This document shows, piece by piece, positions 46,993 to 54,734 of a stretch of DNA of 64,000 bases. A program made the position numbers and the translations under genes. The notes below the pieces were generated by a model. It was not told the DNA's origin, made no database searches, and saw nothing but the letters and a program-made list of their open reading frames with translations. This DNA comes from Polycladomyces zharkentensis (GTDB taxonomy: Bacteria > Bacillota > Bacilli > Thermoactinomycetales > JIR-001): positions 124,001 to 188,000 of the forward strand of contig NZ_JAFHAP010000011.1 of assembly GCF_016938855.1 (NCBI RefSeq). The letters are read 5' to 3'. The first letter of the stretch is position 1, and each line of letters begins with the position of its first letter.

Positions 46993-47020
46993 AAAAAAAA
47001 CCACTCTCTTTCAGAGTGGT
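46993..47020 (-). terminator. Terminator after HAAS-type gene
   Basis: AACCACTCT/AGAGTGGTT hairpin with a run of eight T on the minus strand. Confidence 0.85.
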
Positions 47021-47054
47021 TCAAATGTTACGGATCAACATTTCTCTCTCTCGC

Positions 47055-47723
47055 TCAGGTTTTCTCCTTCCGTCGATCAGTTCCCGTCAGTATAAGAAAT
47101 AAAAACAATCCGAAACCTGCCAAGAAGAACACCATGAACGAAGAAATTGCAGTATAAGTTTCACCGGTGGAGAAACGTGTGGTGATCCCTACAAACAGAC
47201 TGAAAAGGATCAATCCGATGGACAACGCATAGAGTGCAGCGCGTATTTTATTCATCCCGTATTTTTTGCGTGTTTCTCTTGTCAATGTACTGTAAGTCAA
47301 TAACGCACCACCTGCAACGATGAAGATACCGGCGCCCGAAACCTCCAGTGCAGGCAGGTTCATGAAATACAACATTGCCGATGTGAGCAACCCAAACAAT
47401 ACAAGTAAGACTCCAGCAACGATTCCGGCAGTTGAAATACGTGCTGTCATCGTGGAATAAACCGATTGCTTCGCCATATCCTGTCCAACTTTGCGCATTT
47501 CATCCACCAGACCACTCAAATCACCCATTGAAATGACAGCCTCTTTAAAAGCTTGTTCATCATCCATACCTCGGGATTGATAATCTGCAATTTTTTCTTT
47601 CATGTTCGTGGCAAGTTCTTCCTTTAAGTCAAAAAGCTGTTGACTTTCTCCAACCCCCGAAAATAGATTGTCAATATATGTTTTTATTTTTGTATCATTA
47701 TTATTTTTATTGTTCAACATCAT
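47055..47723 (-). CDS. HAAS/DUF1700-type membrane protein
   Basis: A 222-residue protein. The N-terminal ~75 residues are a permease-prefix or HAAS helical domain (LFDLKEELATNMKEKIADYQ, MDDEQAFKEAVISMGD), followed by four hydrophobic helices. Genes of this type regularly follow PadR regulators and are thought to help sense or regulate envelope or drug stress. It overlaps the PadR gene by 17 bases, so the two are co-transcribed. The precise function is unknown. Confidence 0.8.
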   Translation of the reverse strand: MMLNNKNNNDTKIKTYIDNLFSGVGESQQLFDLKEELATNMKEKIADYQSRGMDDEQAFKEAVISMGDLSGLVDEMRKVGQDMAKQSVYSTMTARISTAGIVAGVLLVLFGLLTSAMLYFMNLPALEVSGAGIFIVAGGALLTYSTLTRETRKKYGMNKIRAALYALSIGLILFSLFVGITTRFSTGETYTAISSFMVFFLAGFGLFLFLILTGTDRRKEKT

Positions 47724-48060
47724 TGAGACCTCCTTTTATCAATTGATCCAAAACCTCTTTTGCGAAGTTCCATTCTTTTTTGCGTTGATCGTAGTGTTCT
47801 TTACCCTTATCGGTAATGCGATAATATTTGCGTCTGCCTCCCTGCGTTTCATCCCCCCAATAGGAGACGATGTAACCCTCTTGCTCCAATCGACGAAAAG
47901 CTGTATACAGGGTTGCTTCCTTTAATTCATACCGGTTACCGCTTAGCTTGATGATTTTTTTGTAGATTTCGTATCCGTAGCTATCACCTTGGCGAAGGAT
48001 GTTTAAAATGACCGTGTCGGTATGACCACGGATCAGGTCCGTTGAAATTGTGCTGTTCAT
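47707..48060 (-). CDS. PadR-family transcription regulator
   Basis: A 117-residue winged-helix repressor of the short PadR type. The signature DLIRGHTDTVILNILRQGDS and YGYEIYKKI (residues 8-36), TLYTAFRRLEQEGYI and the wing GGRRKYYRITDKG are all present. It overlaps the following membrane gene and likely represses its own operon. ATG 48060 follows CCGGGAGGTAGGG. Confidence 0.92.
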   Translation of the reverse strand: MNSTISTDLIRGHTDTVILNILRQGDSYGYEIYKKIIKLSGNRYELKEATLYTAFRRLEQEGYIVSYWGDETQGGRRKYYRITDKGKEHYDQRKKEWNFAKEVLDQLIKGGLNDVEQ

Positions 48061-48081
48061 AATCCCTACCTCCCGGAATAT

Positions 48082-48110
48082 AATTTACACCACATTACTG
48101 TGTGTGTCAA
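48082..48110 (-). promoter_or_regulatory. Promoter and likely operator of padR operon
   Basis: Minus strand TTGACA (48105-48110), 17 bases, TAAATT (48082-48087). The spacer has ACAGTAATGTGG, with the imperfect ACAnTAATGT symmetry seen in PadR operators. Confidence 0.6.
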
Positions 48111-48202
48111 GGTAATGTGTCTGTAGAAGATGACCTTCCGTCTTGTCACCACCCACGAAGTGGTCAAGCGAAAAAAAGAGCCTTGGTGGCGCCCCTTAAA
48201 AG

Positions 48203-48239
48203 AAAAAAGGCTTTCTCCAAACCAGAGAAAGCCTTTTTT
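48203..48239. terminator. Terminator of erm gene
   Basis: AAAAAAGGCTTTCTC/GAGAAAGCCTTTTTT, a symmetric hairpin that can work on both strands, 17 bases beyond the erm stop. Confidence 0.88.
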
Positions 48240-48255
48240 CTTGCATTTCATTCGT

Positions 48256-49083
48256 TCATTTCTTTTTCGGCCAGCGGTATGGCAAGACATAACGGATCAT
48301 GGAATGGAAAACGGTTGCCCATTGTTCTTCTCTCAACCAACCGATGGGACAATCCCTTGTAACTCCTAATTCCTTGACCAGGCGGGTGATCTGCGGTCCT
48401 GTAAATACACCTTTCAGTACTTGGTCCATCGGCCATTCAGCCCGTTTCAAACCATAAGATGCCAGCGATAAAAACAGTGCGTGGCACCAATCAGGGATAA
48501 GAGGTTTCGTCTTTTTTTTGATAAACAAAACGGCTGAGTCCACGCGGGGAGGCGGGGAAAAATGATGGGGTGGCAATGTTTGCTCCATCTTCAAGTCAAA
48601 ATACATTCGCCATGTCAAAATGCGCGGGCGGATGACCGGACTGGCCGTAAACCGCTTGGCCGCTCCCTTTTCAATGACGAGTAAGGCTTTTTTCATCGGG
48701 ATTGTAGGCTGATCCATCAGTTTTCCCAGAATGGGAGTTGTAATGGAGTAAGGGATGCTGGCCACCACGCAAAAGGGTTTTCTTGGAAGATTCACTTGCA
48801 GGAAATCTTTGGCGATAATGGTCACATTTTTTGCTTTGCCGAATTTCTCGCGAAGTTTCTCCACAAACTGCGGATCATTTTCAATGGCCCATACTTTTCC
48901 CGCTCTTTGCGCCAAGGGCAGGGTCAACGCACCTTTTCCCGCTCCGATATCCAAAACCAGTTCGTTTGATTCAACCCCGGCCATTTCCACCAAGCTTTGG
49001 GTCAATCGTTTGCTGTGCATCAGGTGTTGGCCGGGAAAATTACTTCCTTCTTTATGATGTTGCCGTTGGCGTTTGTTCTTCAT
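48256..49083 (-). CDS. erm: 23S rRNA (adenine-N6)-methyltransferase, Erm family
   Basis: A 275-residue SAM-dependent enzyme expected to methylate A2058 of 23S rRNA and so give macrolide, lincosamide and streptogramin B resistance. SNFPGQHLMHSKRL (residues 14-27) is the Erm N-terminus rather than that of KsgA. The SAM site is VLDIGAGKGALTLPLA (43-58), and HFSPPPRVDSAV is typical of the Erm(D)/Erm(34) branch. The catalytic NIPY motif reads S-I-P-Y here (ASIPYSITTP, ~107-116). ATG 49083 has GGAGG eight bases upstream, inside a perfect helix. Its leader carries a peptide and an attenuator. Confidence 0.9.
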   Translation of the reverse strand: MKNKRQRQHHKEGSNFPGQHLMHSKRLTQSLVEMAGVESNELVLDIGAGKGALTLPLAQRAGKVWAIENDPQFVEKLREKFGKAKNVTIIAKDFLQVNLPRKPFCVVASIPYSITTPILGKLMDQPTIPMKKALLVIEKGAAKRFTASPVIRPRILTWRMYFDLKMEQTLPPHHFSPPPRVDSAVLFIKKKTKPLIPDWCHALFLSLASYGLKRAEWPMDQVLKGVFTGPQITRLVKELGVTRDCPIGWLREEQWATVFHSMIRYVLPYRWPKKK

Positions 49084-49085
49084 TT

Positions 49086-49134
49086 TTCATCCTCCGTTCC
49101 GAAACCTACCTGTGTGGAGCAAACGGAGGATGAA
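49086..49134 (-). promoter_or_regulatory. Shine-Dalgarno sequestering helix of erm
   Basis: AACGGAGGATGAA (49086-49098, read on the minus strand, containing the erm ribosome binding site) is perfectly complementary over 13 bases to TTCATCCTCCGTT at 49122-49134. The loop contains CACACAGGTAGG (49105-49116), which is complementary over 12 bases to 49303-49314 at the far end of the leader, giving an alternative pairing. Confidence 0.8.
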
Positions 49135-49212
49135 TCAACATCAACATGACCGACTGATCCCGGTCCGATTGGAACGGGTCGCCGGACTCTCGGGCAATCG
49201 CACATCAATCAC

Positions 49213-49239
49213 AAAAAAGGAGGGCAAATGCCCCCCCTT
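49213..49239 (-). terminator. Attenuator-type terminator in erm leader
   Basis: Read on the minus strand, AAGGGGGGGCA and a GCCCTCCT arm with a short loop are followed by TTTTTT. It lies between the leader peptide and erm, so transcription must pass it. Confidence 0.75.
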
Positions 49240-49335
49240 GACAACCGTATGCGAATGGCAGGGTTTACCTGAAAATAGGCATACTAATCCCGATTCACTC
49301 TACACACAGGTAGGGCTTTGAGCACGATTCATAAA

Positions 49336-49380
49336 TTAGTGACTCAAAGCTTGGAATCGGATTCTGTAAAACGCCAACAT
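49336..49380 (-). CDS. Erm leader peptide (14 residues)
   Basis: A GGAGGG site, six bases of spacing and ATG 49380 start a 14-codon frame encoding MLAFYRIRFQALSH, with TAA at 49336-49338. Residues 6-9, Arg-Ile-Arg-Phe, match the Arg-Leu-Arg-Phe of the ErmD leader (MTHSMRLRFPTLNQ), whose +X+ motif makes ribosomes stall when a macrolide is bound. Length, position in front of erm, and the attenuator and sequestering helix downstream all fit an inducible leader. It is too short for gene finders. Confidence 0.85.
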   Translation of the reverse strand: MLAFYRIRFQALSH

Positions 49381-49415
49381 GGTAAACCCTCCATTGTTTT
49401 TTTGCCCCAAGCAAT

Positions 49416-49444
49416 ATATTAGATCAACCAATTTCATTTGGAAA
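49416..49444 (-). promoter_or_regulatory. Tentative promoter of erm leader
   Basis: Minus strand TTTCCA (49439-49444), 17 bases, TAATAT (49416-49421), both with four of six consensus bases. It would start the transcript about 30 bases before the leader peptide. Upstream, 49445-49727 shows nothing I recognise. Confidence 0.4.
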
Positions 49445-49727
49445 ACATGATAAACGGAAACTGGACTGCGATGTACTGTTCAACTGCTGGAGCATCTGTA
49501 GATGAAGCAGTTGCAGGACCAGTGTTCCCCTGACGGATGAGGGCTGCTGTGAAATATCAAGAGTCGGGGGGGTTTCCCCTGGTTCAGAACAGGAAGTGTT
49601 GGAACACCGGAGACGTATGTATTCCCCAGGAAAGGATTGGCTCCCTCACGGATTTGTCAGACACGCTCAAGTAAGGTCATCCGATTTTGGCTAAACGCGC
49701 TCTTTTCCGATCTCATCAATCTAAATA

Positions 49728-49757
49728 TTGTAAATCATCTAACCATAGACTTACAAT
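49728..49757 (+). promoter_or_regulatory. Promoter of larA-like gene
   Basis: TTGTAA (49728-49733), 18 bases, TACAAT (49752-49757), conserved in the truncated copy at 45336. Confidence 0.5.
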
Positions 49758-49798
49758 GAAATAAAAAAGACGACCATGATCAGGCAGGAGGTGCCCGC

Positions 49799-51076
49799 GT
49801 GGGTGTATTGGAAGAACTGCTGCGGGATGTGCCGCTTCCCCGCATGGTGAGCGTTCGGCAACGGTTTGACGATTCACGCTTGGAGGATTGGGAACGGGAA
49901 CTGATTCAGCAGTTACGGCAACCGGACGTGAGAGGGCGCATTTCTCCCGGGGCACGGGTCGCCGTGGCGGTGGGCAGTCGCGGCATCGCCGAGATTGACG
50001 GAGTAACCCGCGTCGTTGTGGCGGAACTGCGGAAGGCGGGGGCGGCTCCCTTTATCGTCCCTGCCATGGGCAGTCACGGTGGGGCCACTGCGGAGGGACA
50101 GCGGGCAGTGCTGGCCAAATTGGGCATCAGGGAAGAGACGGTGGGGGCCCCGATCCGCTCCTCGATGGATGTGGTGCGCGTGGACACCTTGCCCAACGGA
50201 TTGCCGGTTTATGCCGACAGGGCTGCCGCGGAAGCGGATGCGATCGTGGTGATCAACCGGGTCAAACCGCATACGGCCTTCCGCGCCAAGATTGAAAGCG
50301 GTCTGATGAAAATGATCAGCATCGGTTTGGGTAAGCAGAAAGGGGCGGAAGCGTGTCACCGGCTGGGCTTTGGGCAAATGGCGGAAAACATCGTGGCCAT
50401 GGGGCGTGTCCTGATCGCCCGTTTGCCGATCATCTTCGGGGTGGCCTTGGTGGAAAACGCATACGACCAATTGTGCCATGTGGAAGTGGTGTTGTCCGAA
50501 CGGATCGAAACTCGGGAACCTTCGCTGTTGGAAATGGCCAAATCCCGCATGCCGCGGCTGTTGTTTCCCGATCTGGACGTGCTGGTGATCGACCGGATCG
50601 GCAAAAACATCAGCGGGGACGGGATGGACCCCAATATTACCGGACGTTATCCCACTCCCTACGCCCAGGGAGGACCCCGGGTCAACAAAATGGTGGTGCT
50701 GGATTTGACGCCCGAGACAGGGGGAAACGCCAACGGTGTCGGAACGGCCGATTTTACCACACAACGATTGGTGGACCGGATGGACAAAACTGCCACTTAC
50801 GCCAACGGATTGACTTCGACTGTCGTCGCGCCGACCAAGATTCCGACCACATTGCCCAACGATCGGTTGGCGGTTCAAGCCGCTGTCAAGACTTGCAACA
50901 TCCTCGATCCGTACCGGGTGAAACTGGTTCGCATCCGGGATACCCTGCATCTGGGGGAAATTCGGATTTCGGAGACGCTGTTGCCGGAAGCCGAGCGGCA
51001 TCCGGATGTGGAAGTGTTGTCTCAACCCGAACCGATGCAGTTTGACGAACAGGGAAATTTCATGGATGGATGGTGA
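49799..51076 (+). CDS. LarA-like (DUF2088) nickel-pincer isomerase family protein
   Basis: A 425-residue protein of the lactate racemase family, whose members epimerise 2-hydroxy acids with the nickel-pincer nucleotide cofactor. Conserved histidines are seen at H93 (GSHGGAT), H158 (VKPHTAF) and H187 (ACHRLGF), with lysines at 171-181 as candidates for cofactor attachment. DGMDPNITGRYPTPYAQGGP (residues 274-293) is typical of the longer DUF2088 group. GTG 49799 follows AGGAGGT. It overlaps an SDR gene by seven bases. No cofactor genes (larB, larC, larE) are in the window. The substrate is probably a sugar acid rather than lactate, judged from the SDR partner. Confidence 0.85.
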   Translation: MGVLEELLRDVPLPRMVSVRQRFDDSRLEDWERELIQQLRQPDVRGRISPGARVAVAVGSRGIAEIDGVTRVVVAELRKAGAAPFIVPAMGSHGGATAEGQRAVLAKLGIREETVGAPIRSSMDVVRVDTLPNGLPVYADRAAAEADAIVVINRVKPHTAFRAKIESGLMKMISIGLGKQKGAEACHRLGFGQMAENIVAMGRVLIARLPIIFGVALVENAYDQLCHVEVVLSERIETREPSLLEMAKSRMPRLLFPDLDVLVIDRIGKNISGDGMDPNITGRYPTPYAQGGPRVNKMVVLDLTPETGGNANGVGTADFTTQRLVDRMDKTATYANGLTSTVVAPTKIPTTLPNDRLAVQAAVKTCNILDPYRVKLVRIRDTLHLGEIRISETLLPEAERHPDVEVLSQPEPMQFDEQGNFMDGW

Positions 51077-51852
51077 GATACATGGGGAACCTGTTTGATC
51101 TGACAGGGAAAACGGCGGTGGTGATCGGAGGAACCAGTGTATTGGGCAGTGCCATGGCGGTCGGATTGGCGGAACACGGCGCACGCGTGGCCATCGCCGG
51201 ACGCAACCAGAAAAAAGCGGGGAGCGTGTTGGAGCAAATCGAAGCCGCAGGTGGAGATGGACAAGCGTTTTTTGTGGAAGTGACGGTGAAGGAGAGCATT
51301 CAGGAGCTGGAACGTTCAATTCGTGAATGGGCCGGCGGATACGACATATTGATCAATGCCGCGGGGGTGAATGCATCCACCCCGTTTTTTGATCTGGACA
51401 TGGAAGAATGGGATTACATCATGAGCGTCAATTTGAAAAGTGTTGTGATGGCTTGCCAGGTGTTTGGCAAAGGGATGGTTGAGAGCGGGAAAGGCGGCAG
51501 TATCATCAACATCTCCTCCGTTTCGTCGGGACCGCCGCTGTCCAAGGTGTTTTCGTATTCGGCGAGCAAGGCGGGCATCAACAATATCACACAATATCTG
51601 GCGCGGGAATGGGCCCCTCACCGGGTTCGGGTCAATGCAATCATCCCCGGATTTTTCCCCGCTGAGCAGAACCGGAAATTGCTCACCCCGGAACGAACCG
51701 AGGCGATCATGCGCCACACGCCGATGGCCCGCTTCGGCAATCCCGAAGAGTTAAAAGGAACTGCGGTCTGGTTGGCTTCGGAAAAGGCGTCCGGTTTTGT
51801 GACCGGCGCATTGATCCGGGTGGACGGCGGCTTCGGGGCGATGACGTTGTAA
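51070..51852 (+). CDS. SDR oxidoreductase coupled to LarA-like gene
   Basis: A 260-residue short-chain dehydrogenase with a variant dinucleotide-binding motif GGTSVLGSAMA (near residue 18), NAAGVN, the catalytic serine in INISSVSS and the SYSASKAG tyrosine-lysine pair near residue 163. PGFFPAEQNRKLLTPERTEA is a feature I associate with mannonate/fructuronate-type oxidoreductases, so it may oxidise a sugar acid epimer made by the LarA-like protein. The start may be ATG 51070 (overlapping) or 51082. Confidence 0.85.
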   Translation: MVRYMGNLFDLTGKTAVVIGGTSVLGSAMAVGLAEHGARVAIAGRNQKKAGSVLEQIEAAGGDGQAFFVEVTVKESIQELERSIREWAGGYDILINAAGVNASTPFFDLDMEEWDYIMSVNLKSVVMACQVFGKGMVESGKGGSIINISSVSSGPPLSKVFSYSASKAGINNITQYLAREWAPHRVRVNAIIPGFFPAEQNRKLLTPERTEAIMRHTPMARFGNPEELKGTAVWLASEKASGFVTGALIRVDGGFGAMTL

Positions 51853-51863
51853 TGATTCAGTGA

Positions 51864-51910
51864 ACGCGGAGACAGTCGTTTTCCCGCCACAAAAGGGATC
51901 GTCTCCGCGT
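51864..51910 (+). terminator. Long hairpin after the SDR gene
   Basis: ACGCGGAGAC pairs perfectly with GTCTCCGCGT around a 27-base centre containing GTTTTCCC. There is no T run, so the terminator call is weak; it resembles the palindromic repeats. Confidence 0.45.
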
Positions 51911-51949
51911 ATCCGACTCGCCCAACCGTTTACGGAAAAAGCCGTCTGA

Positions 51950-52372
51950 AAGCCCATGGTTTGAATCGTGGGATGAAAGGCGGCGTTGCTCGGTATCCCC
52001 TTTTGGGGATGGTAAGAGCAACCAATTTGTTGTATAATCGAACATATGAGCGGTGCTCATCCACTAGTAGTGGGCTTGTTCCTGTGTACGTCATGGTATG
52101 AGGTTCCAGTGGCGAACAAATCTCTCCCACTGGATGAAACCATGAGAGTGAGGCAAAAAGAACTAGCGTACTGGTAATACCACGGGCACTTCCGTTGGTC
52201 GCAGGTACGCCGCCCATGTGGGTACATGTGCCCGGTGGCGCAGAACCATATGGGACGGGGTGATGACACACCCCCTAACTTGAGGGTTGCCCGAAACAGA
52301 AATGGACTGAGGGCGCTAACCACTCAAGAATCCCACGGCTTTAGCCGTGTGGAGTGTCAAGGAATGGTTCTT
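51950..52372 (+). ncRNA. Stand-alone IS200/IS605-type structured RNA element (copy 1)
   Basis: About 420 bases with many helices: ATCCCC/GGGGAT near 52000, CCAGTGG/CCACTGG near 52105-52130, GGGGTG/CACACCCC near 52258 and a terminal CCCACGGC/GCCGTGTGG hairpin ending GAGTGTCAA. The reverse complement of 56812-57195 is homologous throughout, and two of the helices carry compensatory changes. The right-end hairpin and GTCAA end are like those of IS200/IS605 elements, whose omega-RNA guides TnpB or IscB, but no such protein gene lies here. No coding frame explains it. Confidence 0.6.
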
Positions 52373-52782
52373 CCTCACATCAAATCCGTTCAAATGCTTC
52401 TCTTGAGATTGCTTTTGCCTCCGATTTGGAGTCTTTTTTTGTCTTGCCAAGGATAGAAAATTATCGAACCGAGTAGAAGTACAATGGGTTCCGTTGATGG
52501 ACACGGCAACACTTGAGGAACAAGCGAAAATCGGTGCGGATGTTGGTTGTTGGCCGCCTGAAACCCAACTTATTGATCCACCCCGAACGTTGGCGGCCAA
52601 TCTTCTGTGGATGAGTGTCCATCCTCCCTGTGGGTTCAGTGTATCTCCACCGCAGATACTAACTTAATATTCATGAAATTTTAAACGAAATAAAGAAGGG
52701 ATGGTGGTTCTTGGTGTAGAATGGAAGAATACACATTTTTGGGTCTTGAGGCGGTGTCATACCGCCGAAGGGAGCAATCGGC
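52373..52782. other. Gap with one unconvincing frame
   Basis: Between the RNA-like element and the next gene there is a 56-codon open frame from ATG 52497 (MDTATLEEQAKIGADVGCWP onward) without a ribosome binding site. A GGCGGT/ACCGCC hairpin lies at about 52751-52767. Nothing else is recognised. Confidence 0.3.
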
Positions 52783-53895
52783 ATGAAAAGGTGGATGGTC
52801 GTCTGGTTGGTGTTTTTTCTGGGTACGCCGATTGTCGGAACGTTTATTCTTATCATTGCGTATCAGCTGGTATTGGACGGTGTGCGTTTTTATCCGTTTT
52901 GGCTGGGGGAATCGTATCTGTATTTGTGGTTTCCCGCAGCAGCGATTGCCACGATGACGACACACTGGGGAAAACGGCATCCCAAAGGGTATGGTGCATT
53001 GACAATCACGCTGTTTGTGTTGGTCATGGTGTTGGGAACGGCGGATATCATGCGACAGTATGGCCCTGTCGTCAGAGAGACGGTCGTACTCAAAGGATAC
53101 ACTCCCGACGCATTGGTGACCGACCGTCAGATGTACCGGGTGCCGTATTTTCCTTTTGATCAGGAAAAAGTTCTGCAGGCGGTGCGGGAAGAACGGGCGG
53201 AACCCGTTTATCTGGCACTGGATGAAGGAATGATACTGGCTTTTGCCGATCCCGCATACACCGGATACACATGGACCGACCGCATCGTGCACCTGGCCGT
53301 GGGGTTGACGGCGTTGGGCGCCTTCGTGGGGTATTTCGCCTATGTACTCAGTGTATGGACCCGGTACGTCCAAATGACCGATGAAGCGCTCGTCTTTCAC
53401 CGCTGGCGTTCCTTCACCATTCTGCCGTATAAGGAGATCATTCATATCTGTATCGATGAGGATCAAAACCGGGTCTCGGTCGAGACGGAGGAGGTGGTTC
53501 ATCATTGGACAACAGAACCGGAGGTCAAAGAACAGTTGCGGCAAGCCGCGAAAAAGGCCGGTCTGATCGCTCATGCGCACGGGAGATACAGTCGGCCGCA
53601 ACAGTACCGGGAGATCCGGTTGGCGGAAGATGCTGTTGTCATCATGAAGGACGGAGAGGAGACGCGTATTCCTTATTTGGATGTGAGGGAGGTATATTGG
53701 GACGGCGCGGTTCGGATCACTGCCAGCGAAGTGGACGTGCTGATCACGGATGAACGGTACGTTCACCGGGATTGGTTGGAAGAATTGACGAAACGGCTGA
53801 AACAGGCCTGGCAGGAACGGGGTATCGGCTATGCGATGGAAGAGAGCTTGGAAGAGGGATATGTGTGGCTCGCATCGGAGTGGACGTGGGAGTGA
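52783..53895 (+). CDS. Uncharacterised membrane protein
   Basis: A 370-residue protein. Three hydrophobic helices at the N-terminus (residues ~5-28, 38-60, 72-90), an external segment of about 80 residues, then two more helices near 170-195 (VHLAVGLTALGAFVGYFAYV). The C-terminal ~175 residues look like two copies of a soluble PH-like beta domain (LVFHRWRSFTILPYKEIIHI and VVIMKDGEETRIPYLDVREV), similar in style to membrane bPH-domain proteins. I do not recognise the family. ATG 52783 follows GAAGGGAG. It is monocistronic. Confidence 0.7.
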   Translation: MKRWMVVWLVFFLGTPIVGTFILIIAYQLVLDGVRFYPFWLGESYLYLWFPAAAIATMTTHWGKRHPKGYGALTITLFVLVMVLGTADIMRQYGPVVRETVVLKGYTPDALVTDRQMYRVPYFPFDQEKVLQAVREERAEPVYLALDEGMILAFADPAYTGYTWTDRIVHLAVGLTALGAFVGYFAYVLSVWTRYVQMTDEALVFHRWRSFTILPYKEIIHICIDEDQNRVSVETEEVVHHWTTEPEVKEQLRQAAKKAGLIAHAHGRYSRPQQYREIRLAEDAVVIMKDGEETRIPYLDVREVYWDGAVRITASEVDVLITDERYVHRDWLEELTKRLKQAWQERGIGYAMEESLEEGYVWLASEWTWE

Positions 53896-53937
53896 AAAAG
53901 ATCTGCAGGAGGAGTAAAAGGCCGGTGAAAAAAGAAG

Positions 53938-53995
53938 GAATCCTTTCCTCAAGGAGTGACTTCACCACGTGGGGTACGAATGGGGAAAGGATTCC
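53938..53995. repeat. Palindrome with shared 18-base block (copy C2)
   Basis: GGAATCCTTTCC pairs perfectly with GGAAAGGATTCC. The loop holds TGACTTCACCACGTGGGG, identical to 16114-16131. It lies between convergent genes and may act as terminator. Confidence 0.5.
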
Positions 53996-54061
53996 GGAAC
54001 CAGCCGATTGATGAAAAACGGGTGACGCTTTTGTTTGGGGAAGTTAGCCAGCCCAACCGCT

Positions 54062-54685
54062 TCAACGATCCGTCAGGGCGAGCCGGATACCCAAAATGGC
54101 GAATAAAGTCGCTTTCACCTTGTTGACATATCTCGCCATGGCCGGGTGTCGAAGCCATCGTTGCCCGATCATACCGGCAAATACCGAAACAGCGGTAAAC
54201 ACCGCCAATGCTTGCAGGAGAAAGAGGAAGCCCAACAACACCATCGGCCATACGGTATTCCCCGCGGAAGCGGGGACGAATTGTGGCAAAAACGCGAGGA
54301 AAAACAGTGATACCTTTGGATTGAGCAGGTTCATGAAAATCCCTTTGCGATAGAGAGTTCCGTGCGAACGACGTTCCGCTTGCGGAAGATCGAAGGTTGC
54401 TTTTCCTTCCCGCGCCGCCTGCCAAGCCAGATACAGCAGATACAATGCCCCCGCGTACTTCAAAACGGCAAACGCGATCGCCGATTGGTGAAAAATCGCT
54501 GCAACACCCAGCGCGGCGGCCAGCGTGTGAACGATCAATCCGGTACACAAACCGAGACTCGTAGCGATCCCGGCGGTTTTTCCCCGGCTCATGCTTTGTG
54601 CGATCACAAACAAAATGTCGGGGCCGGGCATCAGTGTGATGGCAACCGAAGCGGCGAGAAAATACAGGATGTGGCCTGGGTCCAT
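54062..54685 (-). CDS. LysE/RhtB-family exporter
   Basis: A 207-residue inner membrane protein with six helices, of the family that exports amino acids or homoserine lactones. The motif ITLMPGPDILFVIAQSMSRG (residues 16-35) is diagnostic, and GIFMNLLNPKVSLFFLAFLP near residue 115 is conserved. ATG 54685 follows GCGAGGTG; the longer frame to 54820 is not supported. The substrate is unknown. Confidence 0.9.
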   Translation of the reverse strand: MDPGHILYFLAASVAITLMPGPDILFVIAQSMSRGKTAGIATSLGLCTGLIVHTLAAALGVAAIFHQSAIAFAVLKYAGALYLLYLAWQAAREGKATFDLPQAERRSHGTLYRKGIFMNLLNPKVSLFFLAFLPQFVPASAGNTVWPMVLLGFLFLLQALAVFTAVSVFAGMIGQRWLRHPAMARYVNKVKATLFAILGIRLALTDR

Positions 54686-54734
54686 TGTGAGACACCTCGC
54701 ATTTAAGGGATGGAAGGATTCGGACCATGGACAT

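Noticed and set aside
49106..49147. 13-codon ORF (MLMLIHPPFAPHR) overlapping the erm anti-SD arm
   Set aside because: It has no clear ribosome binding site, and the 14-codon ORF at 49336-49380 is a much better leader. It may be incidental to the pairing sequence.
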